Of a DNA stretch of 64,000 nt, positions 8,468 to 16,552 are shown in pieces. Origin of the DNA: Synechococcus sp. PCC 7336 (GTDB taxonomy: Bacteria > Cyanobacteriota > Cyanobacteriia > Thermostichales > PCC-7336). The notes beneath the pieces are model-generated. The model was not told the DNA's origin. It saw only the letters and a program-made list of their open reading frames with translations, and made no database searches. The position numbers and the translations under genes were made by a program. Numbering within the stretch: the first letter of the stretch is position 1; each line of letters starts with the position of its first letter. The stretch is from NCBI RefSeq assembly GCF_000332275.1, contig NZ_CM001776.1:2128789-2192788 (forward strand), written 5' to 3'.

Positions 8468-8585
8468 AATCTCTCTCCTGCCTTTGCAAGACAATCCTCA
8501 CAGCCCCTGCCCACAATATCCTATGGCACGCTCGGTTGGGCTGAGCAAAGTGGCAATTCCTATTGTTCCCCGAAAGCAGGTGGTC

Positions 8586-8777
8586 TTAAGGGGTATCTAG
8601 ATCGATCGCCCGATCGCCGTTCAGTACGGGCAGTCGCTGCTCCTGCCACAACAAGTCGCCAGCCCCTTCAACCGCGCTCAACACGCCCTGAAACTGCTCG
8701 AAGGCCAAGAGTGCCCCCATCGCGGGCAGGGCACAGACACTGAGCGTCAACTGGAGTAGAGAACAAGAAGAACGCAT
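8586..8777 (-). CDS. Possible small exported protein
   Basis: A 63-residue frame beginning MRSSCSLLQLTLSVCALPAM, which resembles a short signal peptide, followed by about 35 polar residues. A GAGGTG motif lies eight bases before the ATG. It follows the HEAT-repeat gene by 60 bases on the same strand and could be co-transcribed. It has no family match that I know, and its short length keeps confidence low. Confidence 0.4.
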   Translation of the reverse strand: MRSSCSLLQLTLSVCALPAMGALLAFEQFQGVLSAVEGAGDLLWQEQRLPVLNGDRAIDLDTP

Positions 8778-8837
8778 TCGATCGCGCACCTCGCAATTGA
8801 TAACTGGGCTAATGGACCGAGCGGGCAGACGGCTGTC

Positions 8838-9560
8838 TCAGCCCATCAATAAATCGTCATCCAATTCGGCGATCGCCGCCAGCCCTTCCGCGTCGGCTAA
8901 CTTTTGCAGGGCATCGCGGGCATCCTCTCGCAAGCCTTCATCGTCCTGCTGGAGTGCGGCGATTAGGACGGCGATCGCCCGACGATAGAGGGCCTGTTGC
9001 GCTGGAGTGCCTGCCTCTAAATTCAGACAATCTAGGGCACGACCTAGCGACCAAGCACAATTACTGCGCACCGCCGCAATTGGATCGGATTGCAGCCCTG
9101 CCACCAGCGGTTCCACCGCGATTTCGTCGATGACCTGACCCAAAGCACTGGCGGACCACAGCCGCACCGCCGTAATATCGTTGCGCAATCCATCAACGAG
9201 GACTGGCAGCGCTCTAGTATCGCCAGCATTGCCCAAGGCCCACACCGCCCCCTTGCGCACGTAGCCGTTCCAATCGAATTGCAATGCTCGCATCAAGGGC
9301 TCGACCGCCCGAGGGGCGCTATTGCGGCCTAACGCATAGGCAGCACTCACCCGCACCAAAACGCATTCGTCCCCCAATAGCTCGATCAACCGATCGATCG
9401 CCTTGGGTTCTTCCAAATCGCAAAACGCCCTAGCCGCCCGCATCCGCAGTTGGGTGTCATCCGCATACAAATGTTCCAACATTGCAGCTGCATCGGGGAG
9501 GGGGGGAGCCTCGCCGATATTGTCTAGGGGTTCTAAGGGAGTAAAAGCGTTTTCGTACAT
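8838..9560 (-). CDS. HEAT-repeat protein (PBS-lyase-like repeats)
   Basis: A 240-residue alpha-solenoid built of about five HEAT units, each with a core such as RAARAFCDLEEPKAIDRLI, RVSAAYALGRNSAPRAVEPL, RKGAVWALGNAGDTRALPVL and RLWSASALGQVIDEIAVEPL. Proteins of this build are common in cyanobacteria; some (CpcE/F) attach bilins to phycobiliproteins, others act as scaffolds. Nothing here identifies a lyase, and no phycobiliprotein gene is near, so only the repeat scaffold can be stated. Confidence 0.85.
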   Translation of the reverse strand: MYENAFTPLEPLDNIGEAPPLPDAAAMLEHLYADDTQLRMRAARAFCDLEEPKAIDRLIELLGDECVLVRVSAAYALGRNSAPRAVEPLMRALQFDWNGYVRKGAVWALGNAGDTRALPVLVDGLRNDITAVRLWSASALGQVIDEIAVEPLVAGLQSDPIAAVRSNCAWSLGRALDCLNLEAGTPAQQALYRRAIAVLIAALQQDDEGLREDARDALQKLADAEGLAAIAELDDDLLMG

Positions 9561-9588
9561 ACCTCAATTCTAGACAGGGGCCAGACCT

Positions 9589-10686
9589 CTAAAAACCCAT
9601 CACTTTGGCCACGGCGGATAGATTAGCGGGTATCCCCGAGTGTATGTCAGTCTCGCAATGCTTGACAGCCGTATCGGGATCTTTGAGACCGTTGCCGGTC
9701 AATACGCAGACAATGGTGGCTCCAGTCGGAACGCGATCGCGGTATTTCAACAAACCGGCGACGGAGGCAGCACTAGCGGGTTCGCAAAAGATCCCTTCTT
9801 CGCGAGCCAAGAGGCGATAGGCCGCTAAAATCTCGGCATCCGTCACGCTGCCAATATCGCCGCCACTCAAATCTCTCGCAGCAGTGGCTTTGTGCCAGCT
9901 CGCTGGATTGCCGATGCGGATGGCGGTGGCAACAGTCGAGGGGTTGGCGATCGCGCGGTTGAGGGCGATCGCCGCCGATCCTTCCGCCTCGAAGCCAAAC
10001 ATCTGGGGACTGCGACTGGATTTGCCGGTGTTGCGGTAGTGGGAAAATCCCATCCAATAGGCGGAGATGTTGCCCGCATTCCCGACGGGAATGCAGAGCC
10101 AGTCAGGCGCGTCTCCCAAAGCATCGACAATTTCGAAGGCAGCCGTTTTTTGCCCGCACAGCCGGTAGGGATTGACAGAGTTGACCAGGGCCACGGGATA
10201 CTTGGCAGCAATCTCGCACACGATCGCCAGTGCCTCGTCAAAATTTCCCCGAATGGCGATCGCTTCGGCTCCATGCATTAGGGCTTGGGCCATTTTCCCT
10301 TTCGCCACATAGCCATCCGGCAGGAGAACGTAAGCCCGCATCTTGCCTTTGGCAGCATAGGCAGCGGCCGAAGCCGAGGTATTGCCCGTGCTGGCACAAA
10401 TCAGGGCTTCAGCTCCCTTCTCCTTCGCCTTCGAAACCGCCACCGTCATACCCCGGTCTTTGAAGCTGCCAGTAGGGTTGAGGCCGTCCAATTTCACGAA
10501 CACTTGACAGGATTTGCCAATCGCCTCGGCGATCGCCGGAGCGGACACCAACGGGGTATTGCCCTCATTCAGAGTAATCGTCGGCGTGGAGTCCGACACG
10601 GGTAAATAATCCCAGTAGTGGCGAATCAGACCGGGCCATGCTTGAGATTGGAGGCGAGGTAGGCTGAGAGTCACAATGGAGCTCAA
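9589..10686 (-). CDS. thrC: Threonine synthase
   Basis: A 365-residue PLP enzyme converting O-phosphohomoserine to threonine. [11 protein letters not shown] opens the fold; the PLP lysine lies in [26 protein letters not shown] binds phosphate; [12 protein letters not shown] and [11 protein letters not shown] are also typical. The length fits the short bacterial form. The stop is 28 bases upstream of the HEAT-repeat gene start on the same strand, so the two may be co-transcribed. Confidence 0.95.
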   Translation of the reverse strand: MSSIVTLSLPRLQSQAWPGLIRHYWDYLPVSDSTPTITLNEGNTPLVSAPAIAEAIGKSCQVFVKLDGLNPTGSFKDRGMTVAVSKAKEKGAEALICASTGNTSASAAAYAAKGKMRAYVLLPDGYVAKGKMAQALMHGAEAIAIRGNFDEALAIVCEIAAKYPVALVNSVNPYRLCGQKTAAFEIVDALGDAPDWLCIPVGNAGNISAYWMGFSHYRNTGKSSRSPQMFGFEAEGSAAIALNRAIANPSTVATAIRIGNPASWHKATAARDLSGGDIGSVTDAEILAAYRLLAREEGIFCEPASAASVAGLLKYRDRVPTGATIVCVLTGNGLKDPDTAVKHCETDIHSGIPANLSAVAKVMGF

Positions 10687-10883
10687 TCGGAGGCGGGGTT
10701 AGCTTTTTGATTATCGGAGAAAGTTTCCCTGCCGTCTAGAGCGTCTCTTAGCGATCCTTAGCAATAGAGGGCAACCCAAATGGCTTGTCCTTCAATATCA
10801 GCGAGAATTTCTATTGCTAGTGCAAGAACTATAAAAAGGCACGAGTTTATGTAAGCAGCGTCGCAATGGAGAGCGATCGCTAG

Positions 10884-10936
10884 AAAAAAAGGCCCGGAGA
10901 ATCGGGTATTTTTGCCAGAACCTCCGAGCCTTTTAA
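10884..10936 (-). terminator. Rho-independent terminator of hsp20
   Basis: Read on the minus strand, AAAAGGCTCGGAG pairs with CTCCGGGCCTTTT across a loop of about 20 bases and ends in a run of T. It starts about 25 bases after the hsp20 stop codon. This is the clearest intrinsic terminator in the window. Confidence 0.88.
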
Positions 10937-10960
10937 ATTAAGCACTGAATTTTGAGCGAA

Positions 10961-11395
10961 CTAGTGGAGGCTTACTTTAACTGCTCCATTCCCATTGCCT
11001 CCTAATTTGGGAAGATTCAGGCTGAGAATGCCATCCTTGTAATCGGCCTTGACAGTGTTGTTGTCGATGCGACCGGGTAACGGAACGACTCGCCTAAAAC
11101 TACCGTATTGGAATTCGGTGCGGGTGATGCCGCCTTGTTCGGATTTGGTTTCGGACTTGCGTTCGCCACTCACGGAGACGGAGTCTTCTGTGACCTCAAT
11201 ATTGATGTCTTTGGCTTCTAGACCCGGGACTTCAAGCTTGAGGGTGTAGGCTTCGTCGGTTTCTTCCAGCTCTGCAGATGGAGCAAAGTCGATACCGCGC
11301 CGAGAGGTGGGTGCGAATGTCTCGTTAAAGAGACGATTCATTTCCTCTTGTAGGCTGTAAATATCGCGAAAGGGTTCCCAACGAACGAGTGACAT
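10961..11395 (-). CDS. Small heat shock protein Hsp20
   Basis: A 144-residue ATP-independent holdase. The N-terminal arm MSLVRWEPFRDIYSLQEEMN is typical, followed by the alpha-crystallin domain (about 45-135) with LKLEVPGLEAKDINIEV, FRRVVPLPGRID and the closing GILSLNLPK. A longer frame begins at 11452, but the ATG at 11393-11395 has GGAGG eight bases upstream and matches the family start. It is followed by a strong terminator, so it is monocistronic. No CIRCE element was seen upstream. Confidence 0.95.
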   Translation of the reverse strand: MSLVRWEPFRDIYSLQEEMNRLFNETFAPTSRRGIDFAPSAELEETDEAYTLKLEVPGLEAKDINIEVTEDSVSVSGERKSETKSEQGGITRTEFQYGSFRRVVPLPGRIDNNTVKADYKDGILSLNLPKLGGNGNGAVKVSLH

Positions 11396-11477
11396 TGTGA
11401 TTTCCTCCGCATGAGTTATCTCTACATTCATATGATAGGAATTTGCCATCACTTCGGAAGGGGGAATTTATCGACTT

Positions 11478-11825
11478 CTAGGGTCGGTTTCCCGAAGTTG
11501 TTCGCAAATTATTTTCAGAGAAGAAAGGGGCTTGCAGTTCCGATAAATCCATAGGGCTAACGCATCCAACGTCAATGCGATAAGCGCGATTGCACAATCC
11601 CCGTAGTAGTTCCAGACGATGCTCGATCGACAATACTGCCTGCCCTTGCCGTACCCGCTTCTGCAAGAGTGCTAGCAAGAGATGAACGCCAGCGGCATCT
11701 AGAAATGCAAAGGGGTCATCCAACAGCAGCATGTCTGGATTTCGGGTGAGAAGACAGGCCAGGAGCAGGCGCTGTTTTTGTCCTGCCGAGAGCTGGCGAA
11801 TCATCCAGCTTTGTTGCTCTACCAT
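11478..11825 (-). pseudogene. Truncated ABC-transporter ATPase (C-terminal half only)
   Basis: The 115-residue remnant carries the ABC signature LSAGQKQR (residues 12-19), Walker B MLLLDDP with the D-loop FAFLD, and the switch histidine in SIEHR, but has no Walker A or Q-loop. An intact ATPase would need about 120 more N-terminal residues. The remnant ATG follows the TAG stop of the upstream TOPRIM-like gene with no gap and in the same frame, which looks like a recombination junction. I found no missing N-terminal half in the 300 bases beyond the island. Probably the relic of a nutrient importer gene cut by the island at 11.8-14.0 kb. Confidence 0.75.
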
Positions 11826-12479
11826 CTAGCTCTGGAGAAGATCCCACCCTTGCGCCTGAATAACAGCTCCTAGCTCGGATTCCAAAGATTTAAAAGCAGG
11901 CAAACTTCGTAACGGACCAAAGTCATCAATGAGTTCTGCGACACGATGAGTACGAGCGTTCACAGAAAATCTTTTAAGTCGTCTTGACGAAAGCCCACTG
12001 GCTTGGCGAAGAAGTTCATGGAGGGTCTTTTTCGGGTCGGGCTCCTGCTCAAGTTTGCTAGTGTTTGGAAGCTGCAATGCGATCTTCCCATTTGGATTGG
12101 ATACTGCTGTACGCAAAGCGGCAATATCAAATAGCAGCCATGCTTCTGTCATACGAACTGGTACAACACAAACTGCTGGAATTTTGAAAGAAGATTCAAC
12201 TTGATTAACAGCTTCATAAATTTCATTTACTCGATCCTGATGAGAGTCTCGTTCTGCGTCGCGATGGATAAACAAAAGCTCACATGGATATAGTTCTAAA
12301 CTCAATTCGATCCTCTTTTTAAATGTATCTCTTAGTGATTTCTCCAAGCTGCGAAGATCTGCCCATTGAGCTTGGACGGCACAATTATTAAGATTATTTC
12401 GTAACAACCAGTTTAGGATTGGAATTAGTGCTTTGTCTGAACTGCCATCGGATAGCAAAGTATAGCTCAATTCCATCAT
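11826..12479 (-). CDS. DUF4276/TOPRIM-like protein, partner of AAA ATPase
   Basis: A 217-residue protein resembling the DUF4276 family. Features are LLSDGSSDKALIPIL at the start (TOPRIM glutamate position occupied by an Asp/Ser-rich loop), ELLFIHRDAERDS (the D-x-D-like strand), PVRMTEAWLLFD and HRVAELIDDFGPLRSLP. Such proteins pair with OLD-like ATPases in phage-defence systems of the PARIS and AbiL kind, where the TOPRIM subunit is the nuclease. It overlaps the ATPase gene by 4 bases (ATGA). The second Met at residue 2 is an alternative start. The nuclease role is inferred from context. Confidence 0.7.
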   Translation of the reverse strand: MMELSYTLLSDGSSDKALIPILNWLLRNNLNNCAVQAQWADLRSLEKSLRDTFKKRIELSLELYPCELLFIHRDAERDSHQDRVNEIYEAVNQVESSFKIPAVCVVPVRMTEAWLLFDIAALRTAVSNPNGKIALQLPNTSKLEQEPDPKKTLHELLRQASGLSSRRLKRFSVNARTHRVAELIDDFGPLRSLPAFKSLESELGAVIQAQGWDLLQS

Positions 12480-14017
12480 AGCTGTTGCTTGCTAGAAAAC
12501 CCTGGAAGTAATAGTTGAAGGTCTTCTCTATCGACAACTCTACGCGTCTTAGATTTTTCAGTCCTTGATTTTTTATATTTTGTATTATACCCATTGCGAT
12601 CTAACTCTAGATCTTGACTGGGAACTGGATTGAGGTACGCAAGAAGTCTACCTTTTGAAACAACGCGATCGCTGTCAGGCTCTGAGTCTTTTCGGTGTCG
12701 CCAAGTGTTAGGCAAGTATCCAAAGCAAACCCGCTTAAACCTCCGATCTAACTGTATTGCTTCTCTTAATTCAGCTACTAGAAGGCTATCTTCAGGTACT
12801 TGCATGACAACGGCTGGTGAGTGAGTATTAACAATCACTTGCCGTAAAGGATTGTCTGGTCCAATAGCTTCATCTGTATCGGTAGCAATATCTTGGAGCA
12901 GGTGAAGAATTTTTGGAATTCGCTCTGGATGAATTCCGTTTTCTGGTTCTTCAAGGCACAGAAGACCTTTTGCTTCTGGATCCTGCTCCAGAACTGCCAA
13001 TGCCAAAAATCGCATAGTACCGTCTGAAAGTGCTTTGGCTGGATGAGAAGTGCCATCGCGGCTTTTAACCATTAAAGTAAGCAGCTCACGCCGATCGTCC
13101 CGGTCAATCCACACCTTATCAACATCGTCAATTAGACTTGCCAAACGATTTGCAATCTCGTAATACACTGAGCTATCGACTTCATTCGTAGACTGTTCCT
13201 CTCCATATCTTTTGAGTCTGGCAAGATGATAGAGAGTTGCAGCCAAATGGGAGCCATCTATCTCTAATTTTGTAGGCGCAGTAAATTCGTCAGGTTGTCT
13301 TAATGAGGAGGGTTCTAGTTGGAGCAGCCGCCAGGATTGCATCTCTCGCCTCGCTAACAGCGCGGTAGGGCCTTCAGCAGCATTTGTGACAGACAAAACA
13401 GTGCGAGGAAGATTAACTGCCGATCGAGATAGAGGCTGACCTCTGCTTCCTCCATCTTGGTGTAGTTTTATGACTCGGTTTATACCATCATCTTCAGTAG
13501 AGATGAACGGCGAAGTCCTGCGCCCCTTTACCGCTGACTTTCTCCAAGTAGGGCGATTAGGGAATAATAGATTTTTGGTTGCATCTCCAATATTGATATG
13601 TACCAATTCTTCCTTGAGAATTTCTAAAAATCCAAAGGAACGAAAATTGTTGTCAGACTTATAAGCAAGTATTAAGGAATAACGCAAAAAAGTAATGCTT
13701 GCTTTTGCCTTCTGTCCTAAATCATCTTCTCCTTCTTCTGAGACGATCATCTCAGCTTCAAAGGACATCTTATCTGCATAAGCATCGCCTACACGATGAA
13801 ATAGGCTTCGTACATCACCTGTTTTTCCTGCTTCATCTCGAATAGACAAAGCAGCTTCAATTAGAGGTAGATCTGCCAACGCACTTAGGAATCTAATTGA
13901 ATCGAAAAGATTAGATTTTCCGACACCATTTGCCCCAGCAATGCAAGTAAATGTCCCAAAGCGGACATCTACATCGACGAGATTCTTGAATCCAGAAATC
14001 TTCAGTCGAGTCAGCAT
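12476..14017 (-). CDS. OLD-like AAA/ABC-class ATPase
   Basis: A 513-residue ATPase of the AAA_21/OLD-like class. Walker A is GANGVGKS (residues 28-35); the ABC signature-like segment is ALSDGTMRFLAL; Walker B is LLCLEEPENGIHP; the switch histidine is in VNTHSPAVV. A basic C-terminal tail (KYKKSRTEKSKTRR) follows. There is no fused TOPRIM domain; instead a separate TOPRIM-like gene follows with a 4-base overlap. This makes a two-gene ATPase-effector unit of the sort seen in PARIS, AbiL or split OLD systems. The region is visibly A+T-rich and HIP1-poor against its neighbours, suggesting horizontal acquisition. Confidence 0.85.
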   Translation of the reverse strand: MLTRLKISGFKNLVDVDVRFGTFTCIAGANGVGKSNLFDSIRFLSALADLPLIEAALSIRDEAGKTGDVRSLFHRVGDAYADKMSFEAEMIVSEEGEDDLGQKAKASITFLRYSLILAYKSDNNFRSFGFLEILKEELVHINIGDATKNLLFPNRPTWRKSAVKGRRTSPFISTEDDGINRVIKLHQDGGSRGQPLSRSAVNLPRTVLSVTNAAEGPTALLARREMQSWRLLQLEPSSLRQPDEFTAPTKLEIDGSHLAATLYHLARLKRYGEEQSTNEVDSSVYYEIANRLASLIDDVDKVWIDRDDRRELLTLMVKSRDGTSHPAKALSDGTMRFLALAVLEQDPEAKGLLCLEEPENGIHPERIPKILHLLQDIATDTDEAIGPDNPLRQVIVNTHSPAVVMQVPEDSLLVAELREAIQLDRRFKRVCFGYLPNTWRHRKDSEPDSDRVVSKGRLLAYLNPVPSQDLELDRNGYNTKYKKSRTEKSKTRRVVDREDLQLLLPGFSSKQQL

Positions 14018-14052
14018 TACTAGTCCTTAGTAGAGTCTATCTCAAGCAAACA

Positions 14053-14084
14053 CCTCTAATAGATATAACGATTCTATCTAGAGG
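14053..14084. promoter_or_regulatory. Inverted repeat upstream of AAA ATPase operon
   Basis: CCTCTA and TAGAGG enclose TAGA...TCTA, giving an interrupted palindrome that ends 36 bases from the ATPase start codon. It lacks a T-run, so it looks more like an operator or promoter-proximal element than a terminator. The rest of the 300-bp gap to the transketolase-like gene shows nothing else. Confidence 0.35.
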
Positions 14085-14316
14085 TTGATTGCTCACATCA
14101 TAGCCGATGGCCGAATAGATTGTTCAATATTTGGTACAATTTTGGGTAATAATCTTTCGTGAATATGCCAATTCATCAAGAACTGGTGGATTGATGATTT
14201 GTCAGGTTAAGCCCTGTGACACAGATGTCCTCTGTTGTGTCATTCGTCAGAAGCTTAGGGAAGCTACCCACAGCAGCTCCCCTCGGCCGTCTAGCAAAAA
14301 TTGGCAGGTGAAACCT

Positions 14317-16230
14317 CTAACCCACCAGTTCCTTCACCTTGGCCATAATCCCCACCGGATCGATGCCTTGGTGTGGGAATTGCTCCCACAAACCACCGCA
14401 GCCTTCCTCGTGAGTACCGAGATAGGCATACTTAGGTGCGTAGCCCCGCTCCAGCAACCAAGACCCAAACCGGCTGCCCAACCCCGTGCGGCGGTTGAAA
14501 GCCTCCACAACAATAACGAAAGGAGAAGCACCAATTTTAGCCAGAGTCTCTTCATCTACCACATTCAACGTCGCCTTGTTAATCAAGCCCACATCGATAC
14601 CCTCTTGCTTGAGGCGCTCCACAGCATCCAGCGATCGGTACAAGGCATCGCCAAAACTGACGATATACCCCGCCGTCCCCTCGCGAACCACCTCATCTTT
14701 GCCAGGAGTAAAAGTATAGTTGCCGCCAAACAGCTCGCCACCATCGCCATCCAGAATCATCGGCACCTTGGAGCGGGTGGAGAAGATAAAACGCAACCCC
14801 GGATCGCCAAACACCGATGTGACGCAAGCCTTCATTTGGTTGGCATCTGCCGGGAAATACAGCCGAGTTTCATAACCATCATCCAAGCCATTATCGGCAA
14901 ACATATTATTAATGCCGAAATGACAGGTGTTGTCGGCCATATCGTCAATCCCAGCATGGGAGAAATGGCAGAGCAGGTTGGAATAGTTCAGCCGTGCCAT
15001 CGTAATTTCGGAGACGCACATCTCTAAAAAGGCACTGAAAGTGGCAAAGATCCCCTGCTTGCCTTTTTCCATCCCGAAGCCTGCTGCCGCAGACAGATTG
15101 CTCCGCTCTTGGATGCCGCCGCTCACAAACACTTCCGGGTGGGCTTTGCGAATGTGCTGCAGACCGCAGGAGCCCTCCAAATCGCTATCGATAACTAATA
15201 CATTATTCTTGCGATCGCCCTCGCTCATGCCCCCCAAAATTTCCACCACCGCTTGGCCAAAAACATTGCGGTTAGAACCCACCGTGTCGGAAGAACCCAA
15301 GAAGGTATAAGTGTTTTTGGGTTTTTCGATGCCCTTGAGGTATTCGACAGCAGCATCGTGGCCGCGAGCGGACAAGTACTGCAGAGCGAGATCGACTGAG
15401 ATGACATCGTGGCCGTGGTTGGAACCCTCCAGTCCTTCAATGCCCGGGCACATCGGGCGCTTGTTGACAACGGCGATCGGGCCGGGGGTATTGACGGCTT
15501 CGCAAATGCGAGCGTAGAGGCCGTCGATGTCTTCGCCATTGCCTTCCAAAACTTTCAACCCGTGGCCTTCCAGCGTGCGCGTCACGCTGAAACCGGGCAT
15601 GTACTTCGACGGATTGCCTGCAATGGTGACATCGTTATCGTCGATTAGGAGCTTGACATTGAGGTGTTGCGCCACCGCCAAACGGGCGGCTTCGGCATCG
15701 TTGCCCTCCTGCTGCGAGCCATCGGAACCCAGACAGAACACCGTTTTGCCGGGATTGGCGAAGGCAACGCCATTCACATAGGGCCACATGTGGCCGAGGC
15801 GGCCCGAACTAAATTTGACGCCAGGGGTTAGGCCCAATTCGGGGTGACCGGGCAGGGTGGAGTGGGCTGCTCGATATTTCAGCAATTGTTCGACCGGCAG
15901 GGAACCCTCTAGCGCAGCCATCAAATACTGAGTTCCCACCCGGTGACCGGCTTCATCGAAAAAGATGGGGACGTATTGGTCCGCACTGCCCCGGAATAAG
16001 GCATCCAAAATCATCACTTCGGGCACAGTATCGAATGGTCCGCCCGTATGGCCGCCAACTCCCCGAGCAGCTCCAGTCGCAGTGAAGAAAACGATCGCGT
16101 CGCGACACAGTTGGATATTAAATTGCAAGTCCGCTTTTTGCCCATCGCTCAGGGTCGGGGTAGCGGCGTCTAACCTCAGGGGCTTGTAGGTACCGAGGTC
16201 AATCGGGAAGGTGGCTGTGGTGGCAGTCAT
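14317..16230 (-). CDS. Transketolase-family thiamine-diphosphate enzyme
   Basis: A 637-residue enzyme with a full transketolase domain order: TPP domain with HTGGPFDTVPE and the G-D/S-G...N-D motif (CLGSDGSQQEGND about 168-180, DDNDVTIAG); pyrimidine domain (VLVIDSDLEGSCGL, AAAGFGMEKGKQGIFATFSA); C-terminal domain (GYIVSFGDALYRSLDAVERL). It would exchange two-carbon ketol units between sugar phosphates. The sequence is diverged from canonical TktA of the Calvin cycle, so it may be a paralogue with a different substrate. The D-xylulose-5-phosphate phosphoketolase family was considered and rejected. Confidence 0.8.
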   Translation of the reverse strand: MTATTATFPIDLGTYKPLRLDAATPTLSDGQKADLQFNIQLCRDAIVFFTATGAARGVGGHTGGPFDTVPEVMILDALFRGSADQYVPIFFDEAGHRVGTQYLMAALEGSLPVEQLLKYRAAHSTLPGHPELGLTPGVKFSSGRLGHMWPYVNGVAFANPGKTVFCLGSDGSQQEGNDAEAARLAVAQHLNVKLLIDDNDVTIAGNPSKYMPGFSVTRTLEGHGLKVLEGNGEDIDGLYARICEAVNTPGPIAVVNKRPMCPGIEGLEGSNHGHDVISVDLALQYLSARGHDAAVEYLKGIEKPKNTYTFLGSSDTVGSNRNVFGQAVVEILGGMSEGDRKNNVLVIDSDLEGSCGLQHIRKAHPEVFVSGGIQERSNLSAAAGFGMEKGKQGIFATFSAFLEMCVSEITMARLNYSNLLCHFSHAGIDDMADNTCHFGINNMFADNGLDDGYETRLYFPADANQMKACVTSVFGDPGLRFIFSTRSKVPMILDGDGGELFGGNYTFTPGKDEVVREGTAGYIVSFGDALYRSLDAVERLKQEGIDVGLINKATLNVVDEETLAKIGASPFVIVVEAFNRRTGLGSRFGSWLLERGYAPKYAYLGTHEEGCGGLWEQFPHQGIDPVGIMAKVKELVG

Positions 16231-16256
16231 GCGACTTGGTCCTCTCGCGCGAAATT

Positions 16257-16552
16257 AGGGTGAGTTGAATGAATCAGGCTATAGGTTGGGGTGCCGAAGT
16301 GGAGCGATCGCCACGGACCCAAACTTCTCACCTCGGAGCCCAAATTGCGATGGATGGCTTCAGCTATCCATTAAGACTTTAGGCGAAAGCTGTCCGCTTG
16401 GAGTTAGGGCGAGCTAAATGAATGGGGAAAAAGGCTGGGATGTCTGAGGGGCGATCGCCACGGGGTCAGCTTTCTCATATCGACACCTAAGCTGCGCGGG
16501 ATCGCTTTAGCCTTCTACTCAGGCGGTAGGGGAAAGTTGCCCGCCTCGATCG
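16257..16552. repeat. Degenerate tandem duplication overlapping smc 3' end
   Basis: Two units of about 147-149 bp (16257-16405 and 16406-16552) align along their length: both start AGGGyGAGyTrAATGAAT, both hold GCGATCGCCACGG at the same offset, and both end AAAGyTGyCCGC. The second unit runs into the last codons of smc, so the first looks like a decayed copy of the smc 3' end and trailer. The gap between smc and the transketolase-like gene holds nothing else. Confidence 0.6.

Noticed and set aside
14317-16230. Phosphoketolase (xfp) or DXP synthase
   Set aside because: Too short for phosphoketolase (about 800 residues), and domain order and motifs follow transketolase rather than Dxs.
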